This document shows positions 1 through 5,527 of a stretch of 5,797 nt of DNA, piece by piece. The stretch is from Desulfomicrobium sp. (GTDB lineage: Bacteria; Desulfobacterota; Desulfovibrionia; Desulfovibrionales; Desulfomicrobiaceae). Position numbers and translations under genes: made by a program. Location: contig DPKT01000236.1 of NCBI GenBank assembly GCA_003542385.1, positions 1-5,797 of the forward strand, in the 5' to 3' direction. How positions within the stretch are numbered: the first letter of the stretch is position 1; each line of letters starts with the position of its first letter. The notes beneath the pieces were generated by a model, which was given only the letters and a program-made list of their open reading frames with translations, was not told the origin of the DNA and ran no database searches.

Positions 1-429
1 GAGCACGTCGAGGAGACCGCCCGCCTGGGCATGCGCATCGCCGAGTTCCCCACCACCCGCGCCGCCGCAGCCAAGGCCCGCGAACTGGGACTGGCCACGG
101 TCCTGGGCGCACCCAACGTCGTGCGCGGCGAATCCCACTCCGGCAACGTCTCGGCCCTGGACCTGGCCGCTGACGGCCTCGTCGACATTCTGTCCTCGGA
201 CTACATGCCCGCAAGCCTCCTCCAGGCCCCCTTCGTCATGGCCCAGCGCCTGGGCACGCCCCTGCACCAGGCCCTGGCCACCGTCACCGCCAACCCGGCC
301 AAGGCCCTTGGCCTGACAGACCGCGGCGAACTCGTCCCGGGCAAACGAGCCGACCTCCTGCGCGTGCGCATGGTGGACGACGTGCCGGTTGTTGTCGCAG
401 TATGGCGTGAAGGGCGGAAAGTGATGTGA
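1..429 (+). CDS. phnM: PhnM, alpha-D-ribose 1-methylphosphonate 5-triphosphate diphosphatase (C-terminal part)
   Basis: Reading frame 1 is open from the first base and ends at TGA 427-429, giving the last 142 residues; the N-terminal part, with the usual HxH metal site, lies outside the window. PhnM is an amidohydrolase-superfamily enzyme of the C-P lyase pathway that removes pyrophosphate from ribose-1-phosphonate 5-triphosphate to give the substrate of PhnJ. Family signatures seen are RIAEFPTT at the left, GAPNVVRGESHSGN at fragment residues 36-49, SSDYMP at 65-70 (D67 is the likely conserved barrel-end Asp), and the amidohydrolase tail ANPAKALGL..RGELVPGKRADLL ending in VWREGRKVM. The DUF1045 gene starts about 40 bases downstream on the same strand, so the two are probably co-transcribed. 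Identification is strong; it differs clearly from the second PhnM tail at the right edge (about half of 31 residues identical). Confidence 0.95.
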   Translation, partial: EHVEETARLGMRIAEFPTTRAAAAKARELGLATVLGAPNVVRGESHSGNVSALDLAADGLVDILSSDYMPASLLQAPFVMAQRLGTPLHQALATVTANPAKALGLTDRGELVPGKRADLLRVRMVDDVPVVVAVWREGRKVM

Positions 430-471
430 TGGGGGGAGTGGTGAAGAATGCCTCCGGGGGGAGGAAAATCG

Positions 472-1218
472 ATGCGATGTGATGCGAATGGCGTGAGCAT
501 GGCCGATGCGCGGTATGCCGTATATTTTGCGCCGGGTCCGGGGTCGGGGCTGGAGCGCGTCTGCGCCTCGATTCTCGGGCGTTGCGCCCGGACGGGGAAG
601 GAGCTGGCGCAGCCCGTGCTTCCGGGCGTGGAGCCGCAGCGGTTGGCCGAACTGACGGCTTCGCCGCGGCGCTACGGGCTTCACGGCACCCTCAAGCCGC
701 CCTTCTTCCTGGCCGAAGGGACGACGGAGGCCGGTCTGCTGGACGCCGTGGCCGTACTGGCCGCGGACAGACCCGCCTTCGAGCTTCCACCGCTGCGTCT
801 GGAAAGCCTCGGTTCCTTCCTGGCCCTGACGCCCTCGGCCCCCTGCCCTGAACTGGACGCCCTGGCCCGGGCCTGCGTCACGGAACTGGACCCCTTCCGG
901 CGTCCGCCTTCGGCAGAAGAGCTGGCCAGACGCCGTTCCGTGGGACTGACAGCCGCCCAGGATCGGTTGCTGGAACGCTGGGGCTACCCCTATGTGCTGG
1001 ACGAGTTCAGGTTCCACCTGACCCTGACGGGCAAAATCCCGACCTCCCAAGAGCGGGAACGCCTCCGCGCTGCGCTCGCCCCCCTGCTTTCCCCCGTTCT
1101 CCACACGCCCATCCAGATTCGGGACATCTGCGTGTTCCGCCAGAGGTGTCCGAAAGAACCCTTCGCCGTGATGCAAAGGTTCGACCTCGCCCTGATCCCC
1201 AAACCGGACATTTCTTGA
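472..1218 (+). CDS. DUF1045 phosphonate-metabolism protein, 2H phosphoesterase fold
   Basis: Protein of 248 residues. Two H-x-T motifs are visible, HGT at residues 71-73 (in YGLHGTLKPPF) and HLT at 182-184 (in FRFHLTLTGKI). This is the paired active-site signature of 2H phosphoesterases, which act on cyclic or linear phosphodiesters. The family (DUF1045, 'putative phosphonate metabolism protein') is known beside C-P lyase genes, and here it directly follows phnM. I infer that it may open the ribosyl cyclic phosphate made by C-P lyase, a job done by PhnP in E. coli; this is not shown by the sequence. The start is uncertain. ATG 472 has a strong GGGGGAGG 7 bases upstream. ATG 448 has GGAG at 9 bases. 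ATG 499 gives the conserved beginning MADARYAVYFAP but has a weak ribosome site. No terminator is evident after the stop. Confidence 0.88.
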   Translation: MRCDANGVSMADARYAVYFAPGPGSGLERVCASILGRCARTGKELAQPVLPGVEPQRLAELTASPRRYGLHGTLKPPFFLAEGTTEAGLLDAVAVLAADRPAFELPPLRLESLGSFLALTPSAPCPELDALARACVTELDPFRRPPSAEELARRRSVGLTAAQDRLLERWGYPYVLDEFRFHLTLTGKIPTSQERERLRAALAPLLSPVLHTPIQIRDICVFRQRCPKEPFAVMQRFDLALIPKPDIS

Positions 1219-1295
1219 GCCTGGTGATCATACGGTCCGAACGCCGTCGCGTTTGCCCTTGCGTCGTGCAATGATGCCGCGTTATCTGGCTCAAG
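1214..1295. repeat. 8-bp inverted repeat flanking a 66-base spacer after the DUF1045 gene
   Basis: CTTGAGCC (1214-1221, spanning the DUF1045 stop codon) is the exact reverse complement of GGCTCAAG (1288-1295). No T-run follows, so it is not a standard terminator. The rest of the 162-base gap before the NYN gene (1219-1380) shows no gene and only weak promoter-like hexamers (TTGCGT, 17 bases, TTATCT). It may be chance. Confidence 0.25.
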
Positions 1296-1380
1296 CATGT
1301 CGTGCCGCGCCACAGCATTGCCATCGGCAGGCGGCTGAACACGCTTGATGCCGAAAGAAAACATCGACACAGAGGCTTGC

Positions 1381-2115
1381 ATGGCAAACGGATTTGAATC
1401 GAACTCATCACTGGCGGTTCTCATTGACGCCGATAACGCCAGTCCCGCTGTCATCGAAGGCCTGCTCGCCGAAATCGCAAAGATCGGTGTTGCCAGCGTC
1501 AAGCGCATTTACGGGGACTGGACAACGCCGAATCTGGGAACATGGAAATCGAAGCTCCTGGAATATTCCATTCAACCCATACAGCAATTCCGCTATACGA
1601 CGGGCAAAAATTCTACAGACAGCGCCATGATCATTGACGCCATGGATTTGCTGTACTCAGGCCATTTTTCAGGATTTTGCCTCGTTTCCAGCGACAGCGA
1701 CTTCACTCGCCTGGCTGCACGCATCCGCGAATCAGGGCGCAGCGTGTACGGGTTCGGGGAAAGAAAAACTCCGCGCCCCTTTGTTTCCGCCTGCGACAGA
1801 TTCATTTATACTGACGTGTTCGCGGAAACTCAGGAAACCGTCGTGGCAAAAGCAAAACTCCCTAAAACCGCAAAAGAATTGAGGGGAGATACTGCGCTCA
1901 TGACACTCGTCAGGTCAGCCGTCGAGGCGACTTCCGATGAAAACGGCTGGGCTGGACTTGGACCAGTTGGCGGGTACATGAACAAGACTGCCAACGATTT
2001 TGACCCTCGAAACTATGGATTCAACAAGTTGAGCGAACTCATCGCAGCCATCGGTCTTTTTGAAATCGACCGGCGGGAAAAGGGGGTGTACGTTAAAGAC
2101 ACTCGGAAAAAATGA
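1381..2115 (+). CDS. NYN-domain ribonuclease-like protein with C-terminal OST-HTH (LOTUS) domain
   Basis: Protein of 244 residues. The N-terminal NYN (PIN-like) domain spans about residues 10-147. It carries the acidic pattern of metal-dependent RNases: LIDADN (D16, D18), KNSTDSAMIIDAMDLL (D80, D86) and LVSSDSDFTRLAARIRESG (D105, D107), followed by VYGFGERKTPRPFVSACDRFIY. A linker leads to an OST-HTH-like domain at about 170-240 (LMTLVRSAV..., GYMNKTANDFDPRNYGFNKLSELI, IDRREKGVYVKD), a fold linked to RNA binding. This pairing resembles bacterial LabA/limkain-type proteins. Start 1381 is preferred because AGAGG lies 5 bases upstream and the NYN fold begins soon after; ATG 1345 would add 12 residues with no good ribosome site. 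Base composition is clearly lower in GC than the phosphonate genes. The RNA substrate cannot be read from the sequence. A TA pair follows on the same strand after 50 bases. Confidence 0.9.
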   Translation: MANGFESNSSLAVLIDADNASPAVIEGLLAEIAKIGVASVKRIYGDWTTPNLGTWKSKLLEYSIQPIQQFRYTTGKNSTDSAMIIDAMDLLYSGHFSGFCLVSSDSDFTRLAARIRESGRSVYGFGERKTPRPFVSACDRFIYTDVFAETQETVVAKAKLPKTAKELRGDTALMTLVRSAVEATSDENGWAGLGPVGGYMNKTANDFDPRNYGFNKLSELIAAIGLFEIDRREKGVYVKDTRKK

Positions 2116-2165
2116 CCCTTGACTCAACTCGAAGACAGCCCCAAATTCGCTTCGGAGGCGCAACC

Positions 2166-2351
2166 ATGAATGCCGCAAAAGAAACCGTCAGAGATCTCCT
2201 TGATTCCCTTCCCGACGACTGTTCTCTACAGGATGTCCAATATCATCTGTATGTTGTTGAAAAAATACGCAGTGGTATTGCCAAAGCGGAGCAGGATGGA
2301 ACGTTGAGCCAAAAGGACGTCGAAAAAAAGCTTGCTCGATGGATCTCCTGA
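2166..2351 (+). CDS. Putative antitoxin of a RelE/ParE-type TA pair
   Basis: Small charged protein of 61 residues, predicted mostly helical (KETVRDLLDSLPDDCSLQDVQYHLYVVEKIRSGIAKAEQDG, then SQKDVEKKLARW). I do not assign it to a named DNA-binding antitoxin family; there is no ribbon-helix-helix or Phd signature. The antitoxin role is inferred from position: its last 13 bases overlap the start of a RelE/ParE toxin, the standard antitoxin-first order. Similar small proteins with an LPDDCSLEDVQYHLY-like core are, from memory, common upstream of such toxins. Start 2166 has GGAGG (2154-2158) at a 7-base spacing. ATG 2112, which overlaps the NYN stop as ATGA, would add 18 residues but has a poor ribosome site. 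No palindromic operator is obvious upstream. Confidence 0.75.
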   Translation: MNAAKETVRDLLDSLPDDCSLQDVQYHLYVVEKIRSGIAKAEQDGTLSQKDVEKKLARWIS

Positions 2352-2641
2352 TCGACTGGTCACCCCAGGCGCTCGAAGACCTGGAACTGATCGCGGAGTA
2401 TATTGCGCGTGATTCCGATTTTTATGCGCGCGCTGTCGTTCAGGCGGTTGTGGAAAGCGCACGGAGCCTTGGCACCATGCCGAACCGTGGACGAGTTGTT
2501 CCGGAATTCGGCGATCCACGCATCAGGGAACGATTGATCTACAGCTACCGTCTCATCTATCGCATAGAAACAGAACGGGTATTGATAGTCGCAGTAATCC
2601 ATGGCCAGCGATTGCTCACGAAGCTGGATGAAACGTCCTGA
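2339..2641 (+). CDS. Type II toxin, RelE/ParE family
   Basis: Protein of 100 residues with the ParE/RelE layout: IDWSPQALEDLELIAEYIARDS at residues 5-26 (first strand and helix pair), the loop MPNRGRVVPEFGDPRIRE at 47-64, the strand YRLIYRIE at 70-77, and VLIVAVIHGQRLL at 81-93. The GR-VPE and IRE...YRLIYRI...V-HG-R pattern is typical of ParE-like toxins. Family members block either gyrase (ParE) or translation by mRNA cleavage (RelE); which applies cannot be decided here. The start overlaps the antitoxin gene by 13 bases and has no strong ribosome site of its own, so translation is probably coupled to the antitoxin. The toxin appears intact. No terminator was found in the 150 bases after it. 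Confidence 0.9.
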   Translation: MDLLIDWSPQALEDLELIAEYIARDSDFYARAVVQAVVESARSLGTMPNRGRVVPEFGDPRIRERLIYSYRLIYRIETERVLIVAVIHGQRLLTKLDETS

Positions 2642-2793
2642 TTCTGACGAATTCAAAACATCTCTCCACACACCTCGTCTTCTTGCAGATTTCTCCTCAA
2701 AGAGGGCACCCTTGGTCCGGCTAACGTTTCTCTCTGTCGGACGCGCTGATGGCTTCCACCTTAAAGTCCGCACACCCTGCCGGGCGCACGGCC

Positions 2794-2821
2794 AAAAAAA
2801 AGCCCGTCAGGGACGGGCTTT
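2794..2821 (-). terminator. Rho-independent terminator of the RRM gene
   Basis: On the minus strand a perfect 10-bp stem AAAGCCCGTC / GACGGGCTTT (2799-2821) with a 3-base loop runs into eight consecutive T's (complement of A's 2794-2801). It lies 22 bases past the TAA of the RRM gene. The A's on the other side are too few for it to be a strong bidirectional terminator, but it could also limit read-through from the TA pair. Confidence 0.92.
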
Positions 2822-2842
2822 CAGAGTGCTTATTGCAGAGGC

Positions 2843-3106
2843 TTAGTAGCGGCTGCGGCTCTCGCGGGGCTGAGCTTCGTTGACCTTCAGGTTGCGGCCC
2901 TGAAAATCGGTGCCGTTCAGAGCCTGGATGGCCTTGCGAGCGCCGTCTTCGTCCATTTCGACGAAACCGAAACCGCGCGAACGGCCGGTGTCACGATCTT
3001 CGATCACGTTCGCGGACGTGACCTGACCATACTGGGAAAACATGGCGTTAAGATCGGAATTGGAGGTCGACCAGGACAGATTACCAACATAGATGTTCTT
3101 AGACAA
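2843..3106 (-). CDS. Small RRM-domain RNA-binding protein
   Basis: Protein of 87 residues made of one RNA-recognition motif. RNP2 is IYVGNL at residues 5-10, RNP1 is RGFGFVEM at 44-51, with the usual IIEDRDTGRSRGFG lead-in, GARKAIQALNGTDFQGR, LKVNEA, and a short basic Ser/Arg tail (PRESRSRY). These small bacterial RRM proteins bind single-stranded RNA and are often linked to cold or stress adaptation; a target cannot be named. The start is TTG at 3104-3106, giving LSKNIYVGNLSW, the usual family beginning, with GGAG (3115-3118) 8 bases upstream. Longer readings to ATG 3169 or 3208 add a non-conserved hydrophobic stretch and lack ribosome sites. It is a single-gene unit with its own terminator and an AT-rich leader. 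It lies antiparallel to both flanking TA pairs. Confidence 0.93.
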   Translation of the reverse strand: MSKNIYVGNLSWSTSNSDLNAMFSQYGQVTSANVIEDRDTGRSRGFGFVEMDEDGARKAIQALNGTDFQGRNLKVNEAQPRESRSRY

Positions 3107-3234
3107 AAGAATAACTCCAGAGAAAAAAAAGGAATAAAATGCTTCAATTCCGATGAAAACAGATATCATCGAAAATTCAGATTCATCTTTCAATTCACAA
3201 AGAACCAAAACACGAAATCCTGCGAAGCCAGAGA

Positions 3235-3274
3235 CAAATATGGGTGTGAACAGACATTGTCAATGAATATTATA
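3235..3274 (-). promoter_or_regulatory. Candidate promoter(s) of the RRM gene
   Basis: On the minus strand a perfect TTGACA (-35, 3258-3263) is followed after 17 bases by TATTTG (-10-like, 3235-3240; only three matches to consensus). A perfect TATAAT also occurs at 3269-3274, but without a good -35. Either would leave a leader of about 120-155 bases before the TTG start, in AT-rich DNA quite unlike the flanking genes. A long leader would fit temperature-responsive control, which is an inference. Confidence 0.45.
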
Positions 3275-3619
3275 AATTTATTTTTTCACAAATCTTATAT
3301 TTGTATTCAATCGTCTCTATTTTATCGTTTAAATGAATATCAATTTCGGGAAAAATAATTTCCAAATCATCATTACACTGACATCATTCCTGCTCCATTT
3401 CCAAGTTTCTCTGCGAAAGACCGGGCGCAGGTCTCCTGAAATCCTGCAATGCCAGAACAATTCACATGACTTGCCGAGCCCGCCGACCCAGGATCGAAAT
3501 TGTCCCCACCATTGGCAGCAGCACAAAAGTGCAGAACCCGCATTCCGAAGGCTGTCGGATCGGCGAACACGGGACCGCCCCATCCCCCAAGCATTCTCAA
3601 AATACGGCATCCTGCCCAT
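3275..3619. other. Stretch with no recognised gene between the RRM promoter and the second TA pair
   Basis: The first 90 bases or so are AT-rich and belong with the upstream region of the RRM gene; they include CAAAT/ATTTG, a small palindrome around 3290-3304. The part 3410-3610 is GC-richer. Short open frames exist on both strands, including a 75-codon minus-strand frame from TTG 3600 down to 3373. None has a ribosome site, a domain I recognise or a neighbour that supports it. It could be the remnant of a lost gene; I see no clear evidence for that. Confidence 0.4.
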
Positions 3620-3643
3620 TGACGTCATGACGTCACAACGTCA
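3620..3643. promoter_or_regulatory. Triple tandem 8-bp operator of the second TA operon
   Basis: Three head-to-tail 8-bp boxes: TGACGTCA (3620-3627, perfect palindrome), TGACGTCA (3628-3635, identical) and CAACGTCA (3636-3643, two changes). They end 22 bases before the antitoxin ATG, and the ribosome site GGAGG (3654-3658) lies between. A -35-like TTGACG (3619-3624) sits in the first box; no convincing -10 was found. Tandem short palindromes are the binding mode of ribbon-helix-helix repressors, and the next gene encodes one, so this is most likely its autoregulatory operator. The 8-bp period and GACGTC core match the MetJ met-box (AGACGTCT). Confidence 0.75.
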
Positions 3644-3665
3644 GATATGAAGCGGAGGGTATGCC

Positions 3666-3899
3666 ATGTCCGAAAACACGAGAAGATCGACTATCTACTT
3701 CGACCCACAGCTTCATGCGGCGCTCCGGCTCAAGGCTGCGCACGCGAACCGCTCCCTGTCCGATATCGTCAACGATGCCGTCAGACGGGCCCTGGCCGAG
3801 GATCAGGAAGATCTGGCGGCCTTTGAAATGCGCCTGGCCGAACCGACCATGACTTACGAAGCGCTCCTCGACGACCTCAAGGCCCATGGCAAGATATGA
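3666..3899 (+). CDS. Ribbon-helix-helix (CopG-type) antitoxin
   Basis: Protein of 77 residues. The DNA-contacting ribbon is RRSTIYF at residues 6-12, helix A is DPQLHAALRLKAAHAN at 13-28, and helix B is SLSDIVNDAVRRALAED at 30-46 after the turn residue R29. The tail 47-77 (AFEMRLAEPTMTYEALLDDLKAHGKI) is acidic and is the likely toxin-wrapping segment. Members dimerise through the ribbon, bind tandem operator boxes, and neutralise the toxin encoded next to them. Start 3666 has GGAGG at a 7-base spacing; the ATG at 3661 is out of frame. The gene overlaps the toxin gene by 14 bases. Repression of its own operon through the three boxes just upstream is a direct prediction. Confidence 0.92.
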   Translation: MSENTRRSTIYFDPQLHAALRLKAAHANRSLSDIVNDAVRRALAEDQEDLAAFEMRLAEPTMTYEALLDDLKAHGKI

Positions 3900-4149
3900 G
3901 CTGAGCATCAAAGCCTCGGTGGCCAAGGATCTGCGGAGCCTTCCCGCCAGGGACGTACGCCTTGTGCTCGGGAGGATCGAAGGTCTGACCGAGGATCCCC
4001 GGCCCGCTGGATGCGAAAAGCTCTCAGGGCAGGAGCGGTACAGGGTCCGGCAAGGTGTATACAGAATACTGTATGAAATTCGCGACCACGAGCTCATCGT
4101 CGTGGTGGTGAAAGTCGGTCACCGGCGGGATGTCTACAAAAACGGCTAG
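3886..4149 (+). CDS. Type II toxin, RelE family
   Basis: Protein of 87 residues, normal for RelE. The N-terminus YELSIKASVAKDLRSLP (4-20) is the first strand and helix. GRIEGLTEDPRPAGCEKLSGQERYRVRQGVYRILYEI (29-65) holds the basic face K45, R53, R55 and R60. The C-terminal strand VVVVKVGHRRDVYK (72-85) holds R80/R81 and Y84, positions that usually form the mRNA-cleaving site in RelE. No key residue appears lost, so the toxin should be active: ribosome-dependent mRNA cleavage by family knowledge. Its start lies inside the antitoxin gene, implying translational coupling. It ends 16 bases from the stop of the convergent transferase gene, with no terminator between them. It differs in sequence type from the toxin at 2339, so the two pairs are unlikely to be a duplication. 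Confidence 0.93.
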   Translation: MARYELSIKASVAKDLRSLPARDVRLVLGRIEGLTEDPRPAGCEKLSGQERYRVRQGVYRILYEIRDHELIVVVVKVGHRRDVYKNG

Positions 4150-4165
4150 ACTCCCGCGATGCGTT

Positions 4166-4774
4166 TCAGCCGTGTTTCTCCACGAACGCTTCCGCGCTCA
4201 TCGTCCGAAAATCCCGCATCGCCGCCGCCAGTCTCGCATGTTCCCAGTCCCACCAGGTCAGGGACAGGAGTTTGTCCCGCAGCTCGGCCGGAAAGCGGTA
4301 CTTGATGACCCTGGCCGGGACGCCGGCGACAATGGCGTAGTCCGGGACATTCTTGGTGACCACGGCGCCGGAGGCGACCACCGAGCCCGTGCCTACGGTC
4401 ACGCCAGGCATGACGAGGGCGCCGTGGCCGATCCAGACGTCGTGGCCGAGGGTGACGGGGTGTTCTTTTCGCCAGGCGAAGAATGCGTCGTCGTCTGGCC
4501 CCAGGCCGAACTTGGCGCTTCTGTAGGTGAAGTGGTGCTGGGTGGCGCGCCAGGTCGGGTGGTTGCTCGGGTTCAGACGGGCGTGGTTGGCCACGGAGCA
4601 GAATTTGCCCACGGCCGCGTACATGACGTGGCAGCGGTCGCAGAAGTACGAGTAATCCCCGATGGTCGAGGAGATGATCTCGGTCTGCTCGCCGATCTCG
4701 GTCCAGGCGCCGAGGCTGCTGTCGGTCACCACCGCCGTGGCATGGATGGTCGGTTCCGGTGAAAGCACTGTCAT
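4166..4774 (-). CDS. Phosphonate-associated hexapeptide-repeat acyltransferase
   Basis: Protein of 202 residues with a left-handed beta-helix of imperfect hexapeptide repeats. Repeats run at about 10-67 (IHATAVV, SLGAWTEIG, STIGDYS, AVGKFCSVA) and again at 107-150 (VTLGHDVWIGHGALVMPGVTVGTGSVVASGAVVTKNV), followed by the family close IVAGVPARVIKYRFP (148-162). The loop NPSNHPTW (68-75) carries H72, the likely catalytic His by analogy with xenobiotic/chloramphenicol acetyltransferases. The C-terminal helix region is LRDKLLSLTWWDWE. Hexapeptide transferases of this type are known in C-P lyase clusters; the acceptor is not established. Aminoalkylphosphonate N-acetylation, as done by the unrelated PhnO, is a guess. 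ATG 4774 overlaps the phnN TGA as ATGA, so the genes are translationally coupled. Confidence 0.9.
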   Translation of the reverse strand: MTVLSPEPTIHATAVVTDSSLGAWTEIGEQTEIISSTIGDYSYFCDRCHVMYAAVGKFCSVANHARLNPSNHPTWRATQHHFTYRSAKFGLGPDDDAFFAWRKEHPVTLGHDVWIGHGALVMPGVTVGTGSVVASGAVVTKNVPDYAIVAGVPARVIKYRFPAELRDKLLSLTWWDWEHARLAAAMRDFRTMSAEAFVEKHG

Positions 4775-5331
4775 TCCCTTCTGTCGTCAAGAGTTTCTAG
4801 GATGAGCTCGGCCAGGGCCCGGCCGCGCTCCGTCAGCGGGCCGGAGTTGTCGAAGCGCACGAGTCCCGGGACTTCCGGGACGATCATCCGGGCCCGGGCG
4901 AGACGGCGTTCCATCTCCGCCCCATCCTCCCGTCCCCTGCCTCCGAGGCGCCGGCGCAACTCGTCCTCGGGCACGCTGACGAGCACCGGCAGCAGGTCCG
5001 GATACGCGCGCAGCGCCTCAGGCAGGGCCTCTCGCGAACCGTTGAGCACAACCGTCAGCCCCTTCCCCAGCCAGAGATCGATTTCCCGACCGACACCATA
5101 GGCGAAGCCGTGGCTTTCCCAGGAAAGGGCGAAGAGCCCCCTGACCAGCCGCAGCCCGAACTCCGCCCGCGACAGGGCCACATGGTTCTCCCCGCCCGCG
5201 TCGGCGGGTCGGGTGATGTAGCGGTGGGCGAAGATGACGGGCGCTTCGGCGGCAAGCCGCAGCCGGGCATCGGCCATGAGAGAGTCCTTGCCGGAGCCTG
5301 AAGGCCCCATGATGTAGATCAGTTTTGGCAT
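4771..5331 (-). CDS. phnN: PhnN, ribose 1,5-bisphosphate phosphokinase
   Basis: Protein of 186 residues, the usual PhnN length. It shows a guanylate-kinase-like P-loop, GPSGSGKDS at residues 9-17 (K15), then AHRYITRPADAGGENHVALS (35-54), ALSWESHGFAYGVGREIDLWL (68-88) and VLNGSREALPEA, all close to E. coli PhnN. It phosphorylates ribose 1,5-bisphosphate with ATP to PRPP, the last step of C-P lyase phosphonate breakdown, linking it to nucleotide synthesis. ATG 5331 is chosen because MPKLIYIMGPSG is the normal family start and AGGA lies 8 bases upstream. The frame runs open to 5445, but the extra 38 residues are translated from a repeat-rich leader and are not conserved. Codon use and GC match the phosphonate genes. 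No clear promoter was found just upstream. Confidence 0.95.
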   Translation of the reverse strand: MPKLIYIMGPSGSGKDSLMADARLRLAAEAPVIFAHRYITRPADAGGENHVALSRAEFGLRLVRGLFALSWESHGFAYGVGREIDLWLGKGLTVVLNGSREALPEALRAYPDLLPVLVSVPEDELRRRLGGRGREDGAEMERRLARARMIVPEVPGLVRFDNSGPLTERGRALAELILETLDDRRE

Positions 5332-5383
5332 AAGATTCCTGTTGCAAAACAATAAAAAAATTTCCCATGTTATCCGTAGCAGA

Positions 5384-5438
5384 GGCGAAATATTTTTCGC
5401 CCCTGCAATGTGTCGCCCCGGATTCCGGTACCGGATCA
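5384..5438 (-). repeat. REP-like repeat, copy 1 of a 55-bp direct repeat
   Basis: This 55-bp block aligns without gaps to 5606-5660 with 44 of 55 positions identical by eye. Its left part folds as GGCGAAA / TTTCGCC (5384-5390 with 5395-5401, loop TATT). On the minus strand the hairpin is preceded by GCAG, a one-base variant of the GTAG foot seen in the other three elements. It lies in the phnN leader, about 50 bases before the ATG. Confidence 0.7.
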
Positions 5439-5457
5439 ACGCCATGATATCGACATC

Positions 5458-5483
5458 GTAGGGGCGGCCCTATGTGGCCGCCC
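5458..5483 (+). repeat. REP-like hairpin with GTAG foot
   Basis: GTAG (5458-5461) is followed by a perfect 8-bp stem GGGCGGCC (5462-5469) / GGCCGCCC (5476-5483) with loop CTATGT. It is orientated opposite to the neighbouring elements. A pyrimidine-rich TTCTTCC follows, but there is no plus-strand gene here to terminate. Confidence 0.7.
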
Positions 5484-5527
5484 TTCTTCCGGCCCTATGC
5501 GGTCATCCTGGTCGTGCGCCGAAAATT

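Noticed and set aside
1345..1380. Earlier start for the NYN protein at ATG 1345
   Set aside because: Poor ribosome site compared with AGAGG before ATG 1381, and the extra 12 residues precede the fold.
2112..2165. Antitoxin start at ATG 2112 overlapping the NYN stop as ATGA
   Set aside because: Attractive for coupling, but ATG 2166 has a full GGAGG at ideal spacing and the extra 18 residues look untranslated.
3107..3208. N-terminal extension of the RRM protein from ATG 3208 or 3169
   Set aside because: No ribosome site there, and the added hydrophobic residues do not belong to the RRM family; TTG 3106 fits the conserved start and has GGAG at 8 bases.
3329..3650. Overlapping open frames on both strands upstream of the second TA pair
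   Set aside because: No ribosome sites, no recognisable domains, and unlikely residue composition.
4130..4762. Long plus-strand open frame of 210 codons
   Set aside because: Shadow of the hexapeptide transferase on the opposite strand; its Gly/Val/Arg-rich composition is an artefact of high GC.
5332..5445. 38-residue N-terminal extension of PhnN
   Set aside because: It reads through the REP-like repeat and AT-rich leader; ATG 5331 gives the family-standard start with an AGGA site.
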